Source: Chrysoperla carnea
Lineage: Eukaryota; Arthropoda; Insecta; Neuroptera; Chrysopidae
Direction: 5' to 3'
Length of the DNA: 64,000 nt
NCBI RefSeq assembly: GCF_905475395.1
Contig: NC_058337.1
Coordinates: forward strand, 115,128,368-115,192,367
Shown here: positions 1-35,400 of the stretch, piece after piece
Numbering within the stretch: position 1 is the first letter of the stretch
Layout of the letters: every line of letters starts with the position of its first letter
The notes under the pieces: model-generated
Seen by the model: the letters and a program-made list of their open reading frames with translations, nothing else
What the model was told of the DNA's origin: nothing
Database searches by the model: none
Translations under genes and position numbers: made by a program

Positions 1-46
1 GTAAATCAGGGTAACGGGTTCGCTTCCCGGCGTCACAGCAAAAATT
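1..46 (+). other. Possible 3' end of a tRNA or tRNA-derived SINE, cut by the window edge
   Basis: Around positions 18-36 there is a T-arm-like block: a GGG / TTCGCTT / CCC stem-loop containing the invariant GTTC, followed by a short tail that could be the 3' acceptor strand. The D-arm and anticodon would lie left of the window, so neither identity nor functionality can be judged. One closing pair of the five-pair T stem is mismatched, which fits a SINE or decayed copy as well as a real tRNA. Confidence 0.25.
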
Positions 47-958
47 AATATAATTAATAGATGTGATTGGCAGATAGTATATGCAAGGAGGTGATAAAAA
101 TCCCCCCCCCCTTGAAAATAACTGAAGAGCTGATAAATGAAATTATCAGCGGAAAAAGTGGTAAAACACATATATAATATCAAATTGGGCTCTATAACCT
201 AAGTGTGTCCTTAGTGGATAACCAATATAACCAGTCTAACCTTATCTAACTCCAATGAGATGACATCCGTGTAGACTTATTTACTGGTGAATTTTAAAGT
301 TATTCACTAAAACAGCAACATTGTCAATGATACCTGAATAACTTCTTGTCGGATTCACTATTTCAGTACTTCAATATTAATAAAACGTTTTCACAGCGTA
401 ATCGCAATACTCGCTACCGTTCCATACTAACTGAATAGTGAATCGTGAATGATAGAAGAAAGGAAACAGGATCTGGTTATTTCCAAAACAATTTGCTTAA
501 AAACTTAATTAATTTTCTTCAGAATCGTTTCAATTTTCTTAAAATATTTTTCATGTAATTTCAGATTTTAAGAAAAAAGGTTACAAAATCGCACATTGCT
601 CTGCCCCATCGTGTATATATCTATCTCTTATTTTTCTTCGCTTACCTAATGCAACTAATAGATACATACAATATTTGTTTCTTTTTTCATTTAAAATTAT
701 CCACTTTATATAAATATTGTATAATATATCAAGAGTTTGTAAAATTATGAAGATAAAAATAAATCTGTAATTAGAAGAAATGTGATAGGGAAGGACAAGC
801 AGTAGAGAAATTACAGTACAGCAGTTTATATAGCGACTTTAACAGTCAGGACAGCATGAACCGATTTTAATGGTTATTACGTTAATTGATTTGTCTGTTT
901 AATAGCTATTCAATGATACCCCACTTGACATAGTTCGCCGAAATTCATTTTTTTTGAA

Positions 959-1240
959 TTTTCATTATTTTCATATCTTCAGTAGCACTTGCAAGGTTAA
1001 GACAAATCGAATGACATCAGAATCACTAAAATTGATCACCGCGTTTGGTCTCTAGTATGCCACATAGAAACACATATACATTTTTTTCACAATATGCTGT
1101 CTGGAGGTCGCTATATTGAATTTCCATTACTGCCATATCTTTAGTAGCACTCGCAAGATTAAGACAAATCGATTGACGTAAAAATCATCAAAATCGACCG
1201 CTGCGTTTGGCCTTTAGTGTGTCACATAAGAACAGTCATA
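959..1240. repeat. Diverged direct repeat, two copies of about 115 bp
   Basis: The blocks at about 959-1075 and 1121-1240 are similar copies spaced 162 bp apart. Shared landmarks are AGTAGCACT-GCAAG at 981 and 1143, AAGACAAATCGA shortly after, and CGCGTTTGG or TGCGTTTGG followed by a block ending CACATA. They differ by many substitutions, so the duplication or pair of insertions is old. Confidence 0.65.
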
Positions 1241-1500
1241 AACTGATATACACATTACCATTCCTTTTCGTTGCTCAGCCTGGTAAGTAAATGTTTAAAT
1301 CTTTATTTCCACCTGAATATGGACAAAACACCCTGTATCATATGTGTATCCACCATTATATTTTATTATCAACACTAAAAATATTAAATGTTATTTATAC
1401 ATTACATAACAATTTATCAAAAATTATTATTCCTACATATATAATATACATAATATAATATATATTTTATATACTTTTAGTACAATGTGTATATAATGAC

Positions 1501-1526
1501 TACCTACGTATGTACATACGTAGGTA
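1501..1526. repeat. Perfect 26-bp palindrome
   Basis: The 13-base half tacctacgtatgt is followed immediately by its exact reverse complement with no spacer. It sits in a run of TA/TG-rich sequence and is probably part of a low-complexity tract. Confidence 0.8.
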
Positions 1527-4500
1527 CCTACTATATTATATGTAGTATTATATGTATGTTATCTATCATATTTATATATTGACACAAACAAGGTCATTTA
1601 TCAAACAAACACAAAACAGAAAAAAAAAAATTATAGTGTGATGACTGCCGATTATATTGTACTCGAAACATTTTACTTTTGTTTTATATAAATGGATTTT
1701 TGTTACTATAAATGGGTTTTTTTGAAAAATATTCCCATAACGGATAACGTAAATGATATTCGTCTAATATAGTACCAGTGCCCATCATTTTATATTGTTA
1801 TTGATTGCGTTTACCGGAGATTAGCGCTCGGTAGTAATGTCTGTTAAGACATAAACAACAAATGAAAGCTTAGTGAAGTTCAGAGCCAGCACTGTCAAAC
1901 CTAAACTAAGCTTTCCCGAGCTACAAATTTCTTCAGTGTGACCCAGCGATACCGAACCTCGATCACCTCTGCTAAACATTGATGAATACTCCTCTATAAA
2001 TTCCAGATAAAATTATTCTTAGCTGACAACTTTTTTATCTACGGAAATTAAAAGCTTTGGATCATCCCCGAGGGCTCCAATTCGTCAGATATCCGTTTTT
2101 TATTATTTCATTAGAGAGGCGCTCGAATAACAAATCTCATAATATTTTTTTTCCGACACCAATAAAAGAGGATGACCGTTTTCCAAAAACTTGAAAATTG
2201 TAGAAAATCGAAACTTCAGTGTCAGGCAAAGTGATTTTTGGATTTTTTACTAGATTTTCTTCAAAACAGATTGAGAAAACAGCGGATATCTGTCAGATTA
2301 AAGCGGATATCCGTTAAATTGCAAGTTGTTAAACTAAGTATATAATATAATTAAGCAGCACATTCATTTCTAGAGGTGTACATTTATTAATGACAATCTA
2401 TACTGACAGACATCCATTCTAATACATCTTTTAACAAAGCAAATTTTATAAAAGAAAAAAGAAAATACTGGCGTTAAAGAGCCAGCGGTTGAAAAGGAAG
2501 TTATTATCATTCCTAATATCATATCGGAAAAGACACGAACCAACAAATGTAGGCGTCAAGCACATAATACCTCTTTCTGGTTAAGCCGGGAGTAAACAAT
2601 GATGGAAATAGTGGAAACTACGACGACATAGAAAAATTCGACTTAGAAATACAAGAGATCAACAGAGAGGTGTAGACATGCAAAAACCCAGTAAGACACA
2701 ATTAATTTCAAAATAAAAAGTAGGATGGGTTGTCTTGGATAGAAGTACAAACTTTTTGACATTAAATAAATATATATTTTATCATCTGATTTGGAGGAAT
2801 AAAGTTTATATTCCATTTTATAATATAAATTTGCCTTTAATAGCAATTTTTTACTTGAATATTTAGGGCCAAAAATGTAAAGGTATTGTCTTCACAGCTT
2901 ATTTCGTAGCCTGTTTTCTTTATGAGGCTAATGATATCATTTTTTCGTATTGTCATCAAAACCAAAGCACTATACAAAATTTCTAGCTCAATTAAAAAAC
3001 ACGAAATTTATTTTGCTATAGCCATGGTATAAAATTAACTAGCTTAACTTAGCTAACATAATGGTATAAAATTAGAACCATTAAACAGAGTTGATTAAAT
3101 AAAACAAACCAGAGAAAGTCTCCCCCATTTAGTATAAAAGCAGAAAATCGATAATTAAAATGAAATTTAGGATAAAAACGTAATTATCATTTAAAATACC
3201 ACGAAAATACCTTAATGATGTACCCTTAAAAGGATATTGCCCTTAAAAAATAAACGTAATTACCTCCTGGAGATATTCTAGTATGTAAGATCTATCCTAA
3301 TTTTCCTACAAATACCCTTATACATTATTCCATTAGTTAAACATAGCATTGTTGAAGTCAATTAAGGTTCCCCTACCACGTGATTCCAGAACATTATTGA
3401 ATTCAAATAATGTTTGTATTCATTCCGTAATAAACCATATAGACCATGAAATTGTAGTGTGGCTTAATTGTTTATGAAAATCGAGTTTTTCAAAGAGTTT
3501 TTTGTCTTGTGTTCAAAAAAAATTCAATGGTAGCACGCTGATAATTTTTCCGCCCCTTCGGCAGCTGCAAACTTGCTGTCATTTTTTTTGTACTTTCTGT
3601 GTTTTCAATGATTTTTTTTTAACTTAAATGGCAAACAAACTAAAACCGTCGAAAAATGTTTGAAAAGCTCGATTTCTATAAATTCTACACAGCTAAAACC
3701 TTAATTTTCTTTACTATACCAAGCTTATCTTCTATCATTCCATCAAAAGACAAGTAAAAAACACAAGATGTTTGCTTCATTATGGACTCAAGGTATAAAA
3801 TCTCAGAGCTTTTCTTAATCACAATATCAAAATTTGTATTTTACTATAGATACAAGTAAACAACTTAAGGTATTTTTCCAAGCATGAAAGCACTTTTCGA
3901 CAAATTTGGTCTATTTTTTAACAGAATGTTAGCTGTGAGATCTGGAAGTTGCAGAACTTTTGATCGTTTAGACCGCGAAGTAATCAGCTGCAAATTTCGC
4001 GATTTCGAAGGTCAAAGGATGTAAAACACACTATCCTCTTAGCTAATTTTTACATGGCTTTACAGAATTGAAAAAAAGTAGGAGAATTGAAAGGAATGTT
4101 TTTAGAATAAAAACAATAGAACCACGTCGTTTTCTTTTCCATTTATTAATTTTCACGTAAATTGTCAAAATTGGGAACTCAGGCATTATCTCGTGTTAAC
4201 GGTCAAAATTTCTGAAACTTTGGGATTTAATAGTAAGCCCTATTCTTATTCTGTGAAAAAAAATTTGTTAAACTCTTGTCGAAAAGTGCAAATAACATGC
4301 TGGAAATACCTTAATTCGTTCGAAATTCCCTTCAGTGACGTTTGTAGAAATGCGTTTTTGGTATAATTTCTACAATATTTCATATAAATCAACTTTTTAA
4401 CATGTTTTATTCGACTACCAAGAAATAATATATTCGAAAATTCACTTTCTATACTCTTAAATTTAAACAATACTTTTTTATAACTCAGTAATTTTTCGAG

Positions 4501-4930
4501 TTTATCCATGAAAATTTGGCTTAGCGACAATTATTTACACTGTTAAAATTGAAAGAATATAAAAACTATTATTAAAAAAACAAAAAAGCGGCAACGTTCT
4601 AATAAGATTATGGATGCTAGGAAAGATTCATATTTCTGTATCATTTCGAATACGGTTAATTATATTTAGAATGGCTCAAACCCAGATATATATACACATG
4701 CAATAGTTTTTCCCAAGAACAAAGACATCCAAATACAATAATTCGTTTGTACGACACGAGTAAACCCAACATTTAATAATAAAGCTCTCTCTCACATATA
4801 GAAGCAGCTTTGTAAGCGTATATATAACAAGAGGGGATACAAGAGAGGAATATTTGAAATACATATACATACATAACACATATACAGAACTCCCGGCGAG
4901 ATCAATATCTAGTTGACGGATCCACACCAG

Positions 4931-4944
4931 GTTACTATGGCAAC
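4931..4944. promoter_or_regulatory. Candidate RFX X-box
   Basis: The sequence gttactatggcaac matches the X-box pattern GTTRCC-N2-GGYAAC at 13 of 14 positions. X-boxes bind RFX factors and drive ciliary genes. It lies in the least AT-rich part of the left arm, which also has pyrimidine-rich and TATA-like sequence nearby, but I found no gene beside it. A function is inferred only. Confidence 0.35.
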
Positions 4945-6924
4945 GAGCTGCTGCGAGTAGACAGAGTGCCGCCGCCCGTTTTCTCTCTGTGTATATGTAT
5001 GTATGCATGTGATATTTCTCTTCATACCCCTTATGTGTCCTCCTCCGCCAGTCAGTCCATTCGCCGTACACTTGCACATATATTACATTCTAGGGCGGTC
5101 TTATTATAAAGGATGATTCACATGGTTTGTTTTTTATCTAATGATTATCTCACAATTCGGGGCTTTAAGTTCCTTTTTCAAGTGATAAAAATTTCTTTTT
5201 ATATCTCCGGACAACGAAATGGCCAATTAATGTTCAATACTTACATCACTAAAACTTCGTTTATCAAAAATTTGAAAACTTAGACGCCGGACTAATTAAG
5301 TAAAGAACTAATTGGGTTGATCTAATTTGCCACATTATCCATAAAAATGTAAAAGTAAATTTGATACTTCCACAAAATTTAAAGGAAAATTGATTAAAAA
5401 ATGAACAACTTATAAGCATTCAAAAATTATCGCCTGTTTCTTTCTTACAAAACAGAGTTAGGTATATATGTAATCTAAAGAGAGTACTTCTAAAGATTTT
5501 CACAAACCAACTTCACTTTTCTGTCCGTGCAGTGAGAATTCTTCACCTGAAGTGATAAAAAAATTTACTCATCATCCCAATTCATTTAAAAATATTTTTT
5601 TATTTGAAGTACAGTCAAAATTGGTTATACTGACATTGAAGAGACAACAAATTTGGCCGTTACAACCAATAGCCATTATAAACGAATTGTACACTGACTT
5701 ATTCCATTGAAAATTGGTCACTATAATTGATATATGAGCTAATGAGATCCAAAATAAAGGTAATAAAGCTCAAAATAAAGTTTATAATGTTCAAAATAGT
5801 ATTATGATGTTGTTTTGTTTAACTGAGAAAGTATGTACATGTAACAAAAGTGTGTTTCCACAGGCGCTGGTGTTTATAGCCGATATGTTAGAGTTAATAA
5901 CCTGTATTATAACAGATGTTATAAATATTATCGAAGTCCGCCACCAAATTAGCAAAGAGTAACATTCATAATAAGAGTAATCACTAGCCAATTCTTACTG
6001 ATGATGACTACTTGGTAGTCGAAAATACGTATTTTAAAAATACAAAAAACTGATCTAGGAAATTGGGGCAAAAATCGAAATTTATAAAAGATGTTGTTAC
6101 AGCCGATACATGCATATATGTTTATATAGGGATTTGATCAGGACCTTTCTTTTTCGACGCCATAAACGTTGTCTTTATAACCGGTTTTCTCGTTTGTAGA
6201 TTAACAAACTAAAATTTAAACCATCCTATATATAAATATGTATACATTGGATGAAAGTTGGAATAATAATATTATATAATAGCATTGAATTATATGTGTA
6301 ACATTAGAAAATCAAGAATCAATAATGAAAAAGATAATAAATATAGGTTTATCGTATGTGGGAGTGAAATGTTATATAGTTGTTAAGATATTAAGAGTAA
6401 TGCCTACACTACCAGCTAGTACTATATACTCTTTATTTTATAATATACATACACTTCGTTAAATGCTTTAACGAAAGGTATTACCAGGACAGGATTTAAG
6501 CCTTACAAAGTATTTTAAAAGTAAAAAACGCCCTCAGAAAGTATGATAGGAGAGGTCGAGTTACGGTGTGAATTTTCTTCACATACCCAAGGAAAAGAGC
6601 CGTTAAGTAAACAACGAATAATTAACTAATAATTTCAAACGGGATGAATGCAAAAAAGTCGAAAGTCTGAATTATGCCTTAAAAATAAACTTCAAATGTT
6701 TACACCAAAAGAAACTGAACTATTAGTAAAAATACTTATTAGGAACTACATAAGCTAGCGGAAGTGACTAACGTTTACTTTACGTAGTAACTTATATCTG
6801 AACAATTCTTAACATCAATGTTTTTATATGTAAAAATACCGGATGAGTCAAGAGGAAGGTGCTTAACTCTAAGAGTAATTCTACACAGAAAAATATTGTA
6901 TAAACGCTCTTATTGCCCCATTAT

Positions 6925-7270
6925 CTTTTGTTTTCTATGACTTTAAGTCTCGGGCGGGTTGCTTCCGCTATAACTTGGCAAATGTGAGCTTTTAAGTGCT
7001 CCATTGTTGCAGGTTTGTTGATGTAGACGCGACTCTTAAGAAAGCCGAACAAAAAAAAAATAGAACGGCGTATAGTGGGCTGAACTCACTCTACCTCCAA
7101 TGCTTACATTTTTCTCGAACTTTTGCACAATGATTCTAATGAAACCACAGTGTTCACTAGAACTATTAAATTGGTCATAATCTTCACGTAAGAGTCTATA
7201 GATAGTTCTTACAGAATTGTTATTTCTCTAAACCAAGTGAACAATTTGAGCCTCGAGCGTTGTTAGGCGT
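6925..7270 (-). pseudogene. Decayed, internally deleted DDE transposase (mariner/IS630-like insect family)
   Basis: On the minus strand the stretch near 7060-6935 reads as FGFLKSRVYINKPATMEHLK followed by AHICQVIAEATRPRLKVIE. This resembles the C-terminal block, after the last catalytic acidic region, of a transposase family common in insect genomes. The segment just upstream (about 7266-7080) reads like the N-terminal helix-turn-helix part, with EAQIVHLV, a TAG stop, then NNNSVRTIYRLLRED and IRIIVQKFEKN. The middle catalytic region is missing and a frame change follows a run of Ts near 7050. It is therefore a dead relic. The family name rests on motif resemblance only. Confidence 0.65.
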
Positions 7271-8170
7271 TATCTAAACTCGTAAGTTACATTGTTGAGT
7301 TGCAAACATAAGAAATTAAATCAGCCTTTGTTTGTCTAAAGCTTTAACACAACAATGGCCTTGAATACGTAGTCATCTCAATTCTCACTCAAATTCATTT
7401 TTCAAATCAAAACAAGAAAACGTAAATTCGGACCTGAATATATTACTATACAACAAAAAGTTCGAAAACCATGCTAGAACGATGGTTTTATTTAATTATA
7501 AAATATTTGTAATTGTTAAACGAAAATTTTGTTGATATATCATCTCATATCAAAGGCATAGTTTTTCCAACAATATTTCTCTGTTCATCATCAATCTGAA
7601 ATTATAATCAAATTATATTGGATGGACAAAATATTTGAAAAATATGATGATATAAAGAAAAATATTGGGCTATTGGGAAATCTGGTTTTTTGTTTTAAAT
7701 AATGAAAGGAAGTATCAAGAAATTATTAAAAAATAATTTTTCTTTTAAAAAAAATTCTAGGTTTGGACTTTAAACCAGGTTAACCTTACGGACCACAATT
7801 TAATTGTGACACAATTAAAAATTTTCTGTGTCTGAGCTCCGTGACAGAAAACAAATATTGTTTTATGTTCACAATTCGTTGGGAGCGTAGTCATGGTAGG
7901 AACAATCAAATCGACACCAGCGCTTCCAGTGGAAATTTTTTGATCAGTGTATGTAAATGATATAGTAAATCCCAAATTAAAATTATTGAAAAATAACAAT
8001 TAATTAAACTTGCTGCATTAGAAATTATGAAAATAGGAGACAAAATTGCCTAAATAATATTTTTAAATGTAAATTAACAAAATTATTTGTTAAATTTGTT
8101 AGAAAATAATAAATTTTTAATGTAAGCCATATATGCAATCCATACAATTGCATTAATAAAGTAACGTATC

Positions 8171-8184
8171 GTTACCATGGAAAC
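8171..8184. promoter_or_regulatory. Candidate RFX X-box
   Basis: The sequence gttaccatggaaac fits GTTRCC-N2-GGYAAC at 13 of 14 positions. It lies about 0.7 kb beyond the stop codon of dynein gene A. It could belong to the neighbouring gene outside the window, or act on the dynein locus, or be chance. Confidence 0.35.
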
Positions 8185-8628
8185 GCCTCCAATAAAACTC
8201 ATGCATGGTTGGAACGAAATCACCATAGGGAATGACCACATATCATTAAAGTCTTGTTAACTCATATTATTAAACTCTTGTTAACTCGTTTTCTTTTCGG
8301 TACAAATCTTTTTATTATCCCTGATCGTTGCTGAAAATTTTTAGACTCTCTGACCGTTTCTACTATTTCTTTGCTAATTTTCTTACTTGTCATTAATCCT
8401 TCCATTTTCTTAATTATACAAACAAGCAAATTTCATAAAATATTTGTTTCTTTCTAAAACACAGTAATTTAGTTTCACTGGATTTGAGTAAACGCATTTA
8501 TCTACTTTGCTGTTTATGTTTAACAAGTAAATATTTGTTTGATGATAACAAGTAAATATTTCTTCAGTCAATAATCTCCATACTTAATTCATGAAAATTA
8601 GAATTTGATTGCTTAAAATTTTCTTGAA

Positions 8629-8648
8629 GCAAGTAAATATTTACTTGC
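8629..8648. repeat. Perfect 20-bp palindrome in a motif cluster
   Basis: The sequence gcaagtaaatatttacttgc is its own reverse complement. The core AAGTAAATATTT recurs at about 8526 and 8551, and a diverged copy (AAGAAAATATTT) follows at about 8651. Confidence 0.75.
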
Positions 8649-8794
8649 AACAAGAAAATATTTATTTGCTACCATGTTAAGAACATATTTTCCTGCAACA
8701 GTATTTTTTTAGTGTTTATCTAAATTCTATAAGGATCCTATTTTTGTACCCTGATTGTGAAAGTCGGAAATAATGCAACCAAAATCTATTTTAC

Positions 8795-8800
8795 TTTAAT
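8795..8800 (-). terminator. Probable poly(A) signal (ATTAAA) of dynein gene A
   Basis: On the minus strand ATTAAA lies about 90 nt after the gene A stop codon (8894-8892). It is the best hexamer I see in the 3' flank; the cleavage site is not determined. Confidence 0.4.
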
Positions 8801-8891
8801 GTAAAAATATATATATATATACACAATACAAAAGAATTAGGTATATTAAAAACGTCACGATTTTGTTTAGTGTGTTCGGTTATATATCGGT

Positions 8892-31906
<23,015 letters not shown>

Positions 31907-32469
31907 TTAAAGTAATGAAAATTTTAAAATCTTTTTTAAAAACACATTTAATTATATTTTTTAGTAAAATAAATATCTAAAAAAAAGAACCGAATTTCGT
32001 GTCAGTAGACTCAAGTAGAATTAAAAGATGTTTTTAGAAAATTATAAAATGTAAACAAACATAAAATTGATTAAACTCGATTTGTTTATTATGAAGTGAT
32101 AATGGAAGAATAACTAGGTAACCATAACAATACTATTATAATATAGAGTGTCACATAACAACAGCATGCATGCATTACAATTGCAAGTTCATATTATGGC
32201 CATTTTGAAAATCTGGTTCATTTTTCGATTGAATGAAAAGTTTCTGAGATATCGACTGTAATTGATTCGGGATGTTACCCTTCGTATACAATTTTTGGTT
32301 AAAATTGCTCTAATTACTCTAATGATTGTAATCCAAATTGGAAGCAAAAATAAATTTCAGAAACTGTTACAAGAAAACACTAAAAATAAGTAACTAATTA
32401 AATCGAATAAAAAATTTTATTTCATATCCTTTAAATAATACATATTAAAATACTATTTAAAAACAAATT
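31907..32469. promoter_or_regulatory. Short intergenic spacer: 3' flank of gene B and presumed promoter of gene A
   Basis: Only 563 bp separate the gene B stop from the gene A start, so any promoter private to gene A should be here. It is AT-rich. A weak X-box-like match, ataactaggtaac at 32110-32122 with a 1-nt spacer, lies about 200 bp upstream of the gene A ATG; gene B's probable poly(A) signal lies at 32416-32421. No clear TATA box or coding frame is seen. Confidence 0.45.
32416..32421 (-). terminator. Probable poly(A) signal (AATAAA) of dynein gene B
   Basis: AATAAA on the minus strand lies about 50 nt after the gene B stop codon (32472-32470), a standard distance. It implies that gene B transcription ends inside the short spacer before gene A. 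Confidence 0.6.
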
Positions 32470-35400
32470 CTATTGAGATAGTTGACAGAGCATTGCAACT
32501 CCTCTAAGTATCCAATGGTCTGGTTCCTCGTAGGTTGGCACAAGAATTGGAAGAACATAATTTGATGAATGACCTGTTGTAGCTAGAACACCACGCCGTT
32601 CTGCAGTTTTATATACAGGGCATGTATAGCCTTGCAAATTCTTGTCTTCTCTTTTTACTGGAATTAACCAAATCTGGGAAAAAATAATATCGAGCTAATT
32701 TCTTGATCAAGTATAACCAGCGTGTTAGCTACAAACTTTGATGGTAACTAAAAAGTATTAATTACATAAAATCCTTGCCAATGCCTTTTTTTCAAAGTAA
32801 CACGCAATTTTCGGCGATAATTTCTTTTGCTACTTACTATGACATACAGAAATTTTTTAGGTTGAAAATTACTTTAAAGGAAGGACTTCAATTATTACAT
32901 CATCTGCTCTTTTTTAAACTAATTTCCTAATACACTTTGTCTGAAGTAATTGGAACTTCCCAAATTAAAAAATAATCGCTACAAATTGAAAAATAAATAC
33001 TAACATATGGAACAGAATCGTATAAAACTTTAGGTAAAGATTCGTCTAATATCATAAACTCTTTATCCCATCGAGCACCATCCAAAAATAATCCATAAAC
33101 ATAAACGCCATCTTCTGGTGCTGAAAAAAATTCAGTGCTCTTCTCAAATTTAAAATTAAAATCGAGCAAATCAATTGGAATTTTATATTTTCGAGCATAA
33201 TTTTGTTGTGCACCCGTTAAAAAGGCTTGAGTAAAGAAAAATCCTGATATCCAGAAAGTTATAGGCGCACCTTCATCGTACCATTTCTGAAAAAAATAAC
33301 AAATTTTTTAAGAAAACATCAACAAATTCAATTTTTTTTAACTGAGACAGAATATGTTCCCAAAATCGTAGATTGACGATCACTGAGAGACACAGAAGCA
33401 AATTAATCTTTAAGGCTTGAAATAAATGTTTGGGTTTCTTAAAATTCTGACCTATTTTATGTAAATGTTCAAATATTTACCTTCAAAAATGCTAATCGTT
33501 CCAGAAAGTCAGTTACGTAACTACCCAATGGCTTCAAAGATGGATATGATTTTTTCATCCACATTGCAGGTATTTTTCCAGTTAACATACTTTTTACAAC
33601 TTCTTCCAATTCGACCGATAAAACAATTTGCCCTTTTATACCTTTTTGCACATTTATTAAACTTTGTCGAACGAGAGCTAATAATGTATTAAAACGACCC
33701 ATTTCTTGTACAAGGACTGTATTCATACTTTGCTCATATAAAGTTGGGTATTTCTCTAGTGTTGAAGCTAAATCAAATAAAGCTGGTAATTTTGATAATA
33801 CATCAGCTGCAATGTCAAACACGACTTCGTCAGGACTTTTCTCACTTCCTTCACTTGATAAAGTATCCTATAAAGAAACATCAAAAAATTTTCTAAAATT
33901 TTACTTATCCAATTAGTTAAACAGCTTAAGTTTAACTACAAAATTAGAATTTGTTGAGCTAACAGCCAATTCCCAAAGACTTGCGGTAGATTAACAAGCT
34001 CCATATTTTCACCAAGTACTCTCTTATACTTGGATAAAATAGAATCTCAATGGCATAAAACTTCAATCGATCTCAGCGTTGGCAGACACGGTGGAAAATT
34101 TCCAAAGAATAAAAAATTTACTCTATTTTAACAAAGTTGTGCTGTTAACTATAGCACGGCTGTTATAATTTTGAACTCTGAACTGCTGACTCGATGACTA
34201 TTCTCAGGTATTCGCAAGGTTTATAGATGCAAGGTATAGATATTAATCAGTGACTTAAACTCGAAAAGTTCGAAAATATAAGAAATAAAAACGATACACA
34301 ACGATTTGTGTAGTTTCTATAAATTATTGTCTTACTTGTGTCAACAAAATTGTATTTAATATTAAATTCGTTTCATTTAAATCTTTCATTATATCAGCGT
34401 TTTCATTCATTCCAAAAACACGAGGCGGTGTAATCAATGGTAGTCCTTTGACGAATTCTAAATACTCATTGTAAGATCCAAACAGGGGCACATAATAGTC
34501 ACCATTTGGATCTAATTTATATTTTTCTGATTCCACCAATTCTGGACAGTAAAATTTCGATAAGATGGTATTCAATGTACGTCGGTCCCAGCCGTCTGTA
34601 ACTCGTCCACCATAATTACATTCACCTGCTAAATATCGAAGTGCTTCATATTGTACTTCCTATAAACAGATAATTTTGCCGAATATTATAATATATCTTT
34701 TCCTGGCTAATTTGAGTGGATTGGCAAGCTAGAGTAATTTCAGTCATTATGGTTTTTGAGATTAAGGATTCTGCTCGAAATGCCAAGAAAGTTAAAGATG
34801 AATTTCTTACTTCATATTGATTTAAAAACATCTGCAACTGTAGAACGCAAATTCGTAAATCCGTTTCATTAAACTCATATGGTATATTCCAACCTAATGG
34901 TCCAAATTTTCGTCGTTCTTGAACTAAAGCATGGAAAAAACATAATCCAAACAATAATTTTTTCAATATTTCCACCTCTTTACATTCTTTAAAATAATCC
35001 GGGTCACATATTGGATCACTTAAATATGATCGTAGAATATTTGCACGCAATCCTTTCGGAGGTTCGTTAGTCATTTTTACACCGTTTTGTAGTACAACCA
35101 CAGGAAAATGATCAGCTGGATATGATGTTAGCCATAAACGAAAATCGGGATGTGTGGTTTCTGGTAATAGTGATTCACAGACACCTTGTAAATCGGGCAT
35201 CCAACTTTTTGCTAAATGACAATTTTGTAAAACAACCCAAGTTCCCATTTTCACACCTTCCTCAATTAATGAATACGCAATTGGACCTTGACCTTGGCCC
35301 AACGATAGAGAAAATAATCGATTTGCACCAAATCCTTGATCATCAGCAAATTTTAATAAAAGCGCTGTAGGATCAGCACCCGGTGTTAATATAAATATTA

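Larger units (their letters stand above)
47..6924. other. Long AT-rich stretch without a supportable gene
   Basis: Nothing in this stretch shows convincing coding structure. The open frames here are short, low-complexity (F/K/I/L/Y-rich) and lack splice-supported partners. It does hold a C homopolymer near 102-112, a diverged direct repeat (959-1240), a perfect palindrome (1501-1526), scattered TA-rich microsatellite sequence near 1430-1600, and a less AT-rich segment near 4880-5080 that includes an X-box-like motif. Part of it is probably eroded transposon sequence. Confidence 0.5.
7271..8891. other. AT-rich intergenic stretch downstream of dynein gene A
   Basis: I see no gene here. The stretch contains a short inverted repeat at 7799-7819 (TTTAATTGTG, one base, CACAATTAAA), an X-box-like site at 8171-8184, a cluster of AAGTAAATATTT-like motifs with a 20-bp perfect palindrome at 8629-8648, and the probable poly(A) signal of dynein gene A. 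Confidence 0.5.

Noticed and set aside
4246-4530. A 94-codon open frame on the minus strand
   Set aside because: Its composition (F, K, L, I, Y) is what AT-rich non-coding DNA gives, and it has no splice partners, recognisable motif or poly(A) context. It could be a small gene, but I cannot support it.
4676-5077. A 133-codon open frame on the minus strand
   Set aside because: It runs through TATA/CA-rich microsatellite-like sequence and the X-box region; the translation (repeated Y, C, M, T) does not look like a protein.
7757-7999. An 80-codon open frame on the minus strand
   Set aside because: The protein is not recognisable, and the frame contains a short inverted repeat; it is more likely transposon debris.
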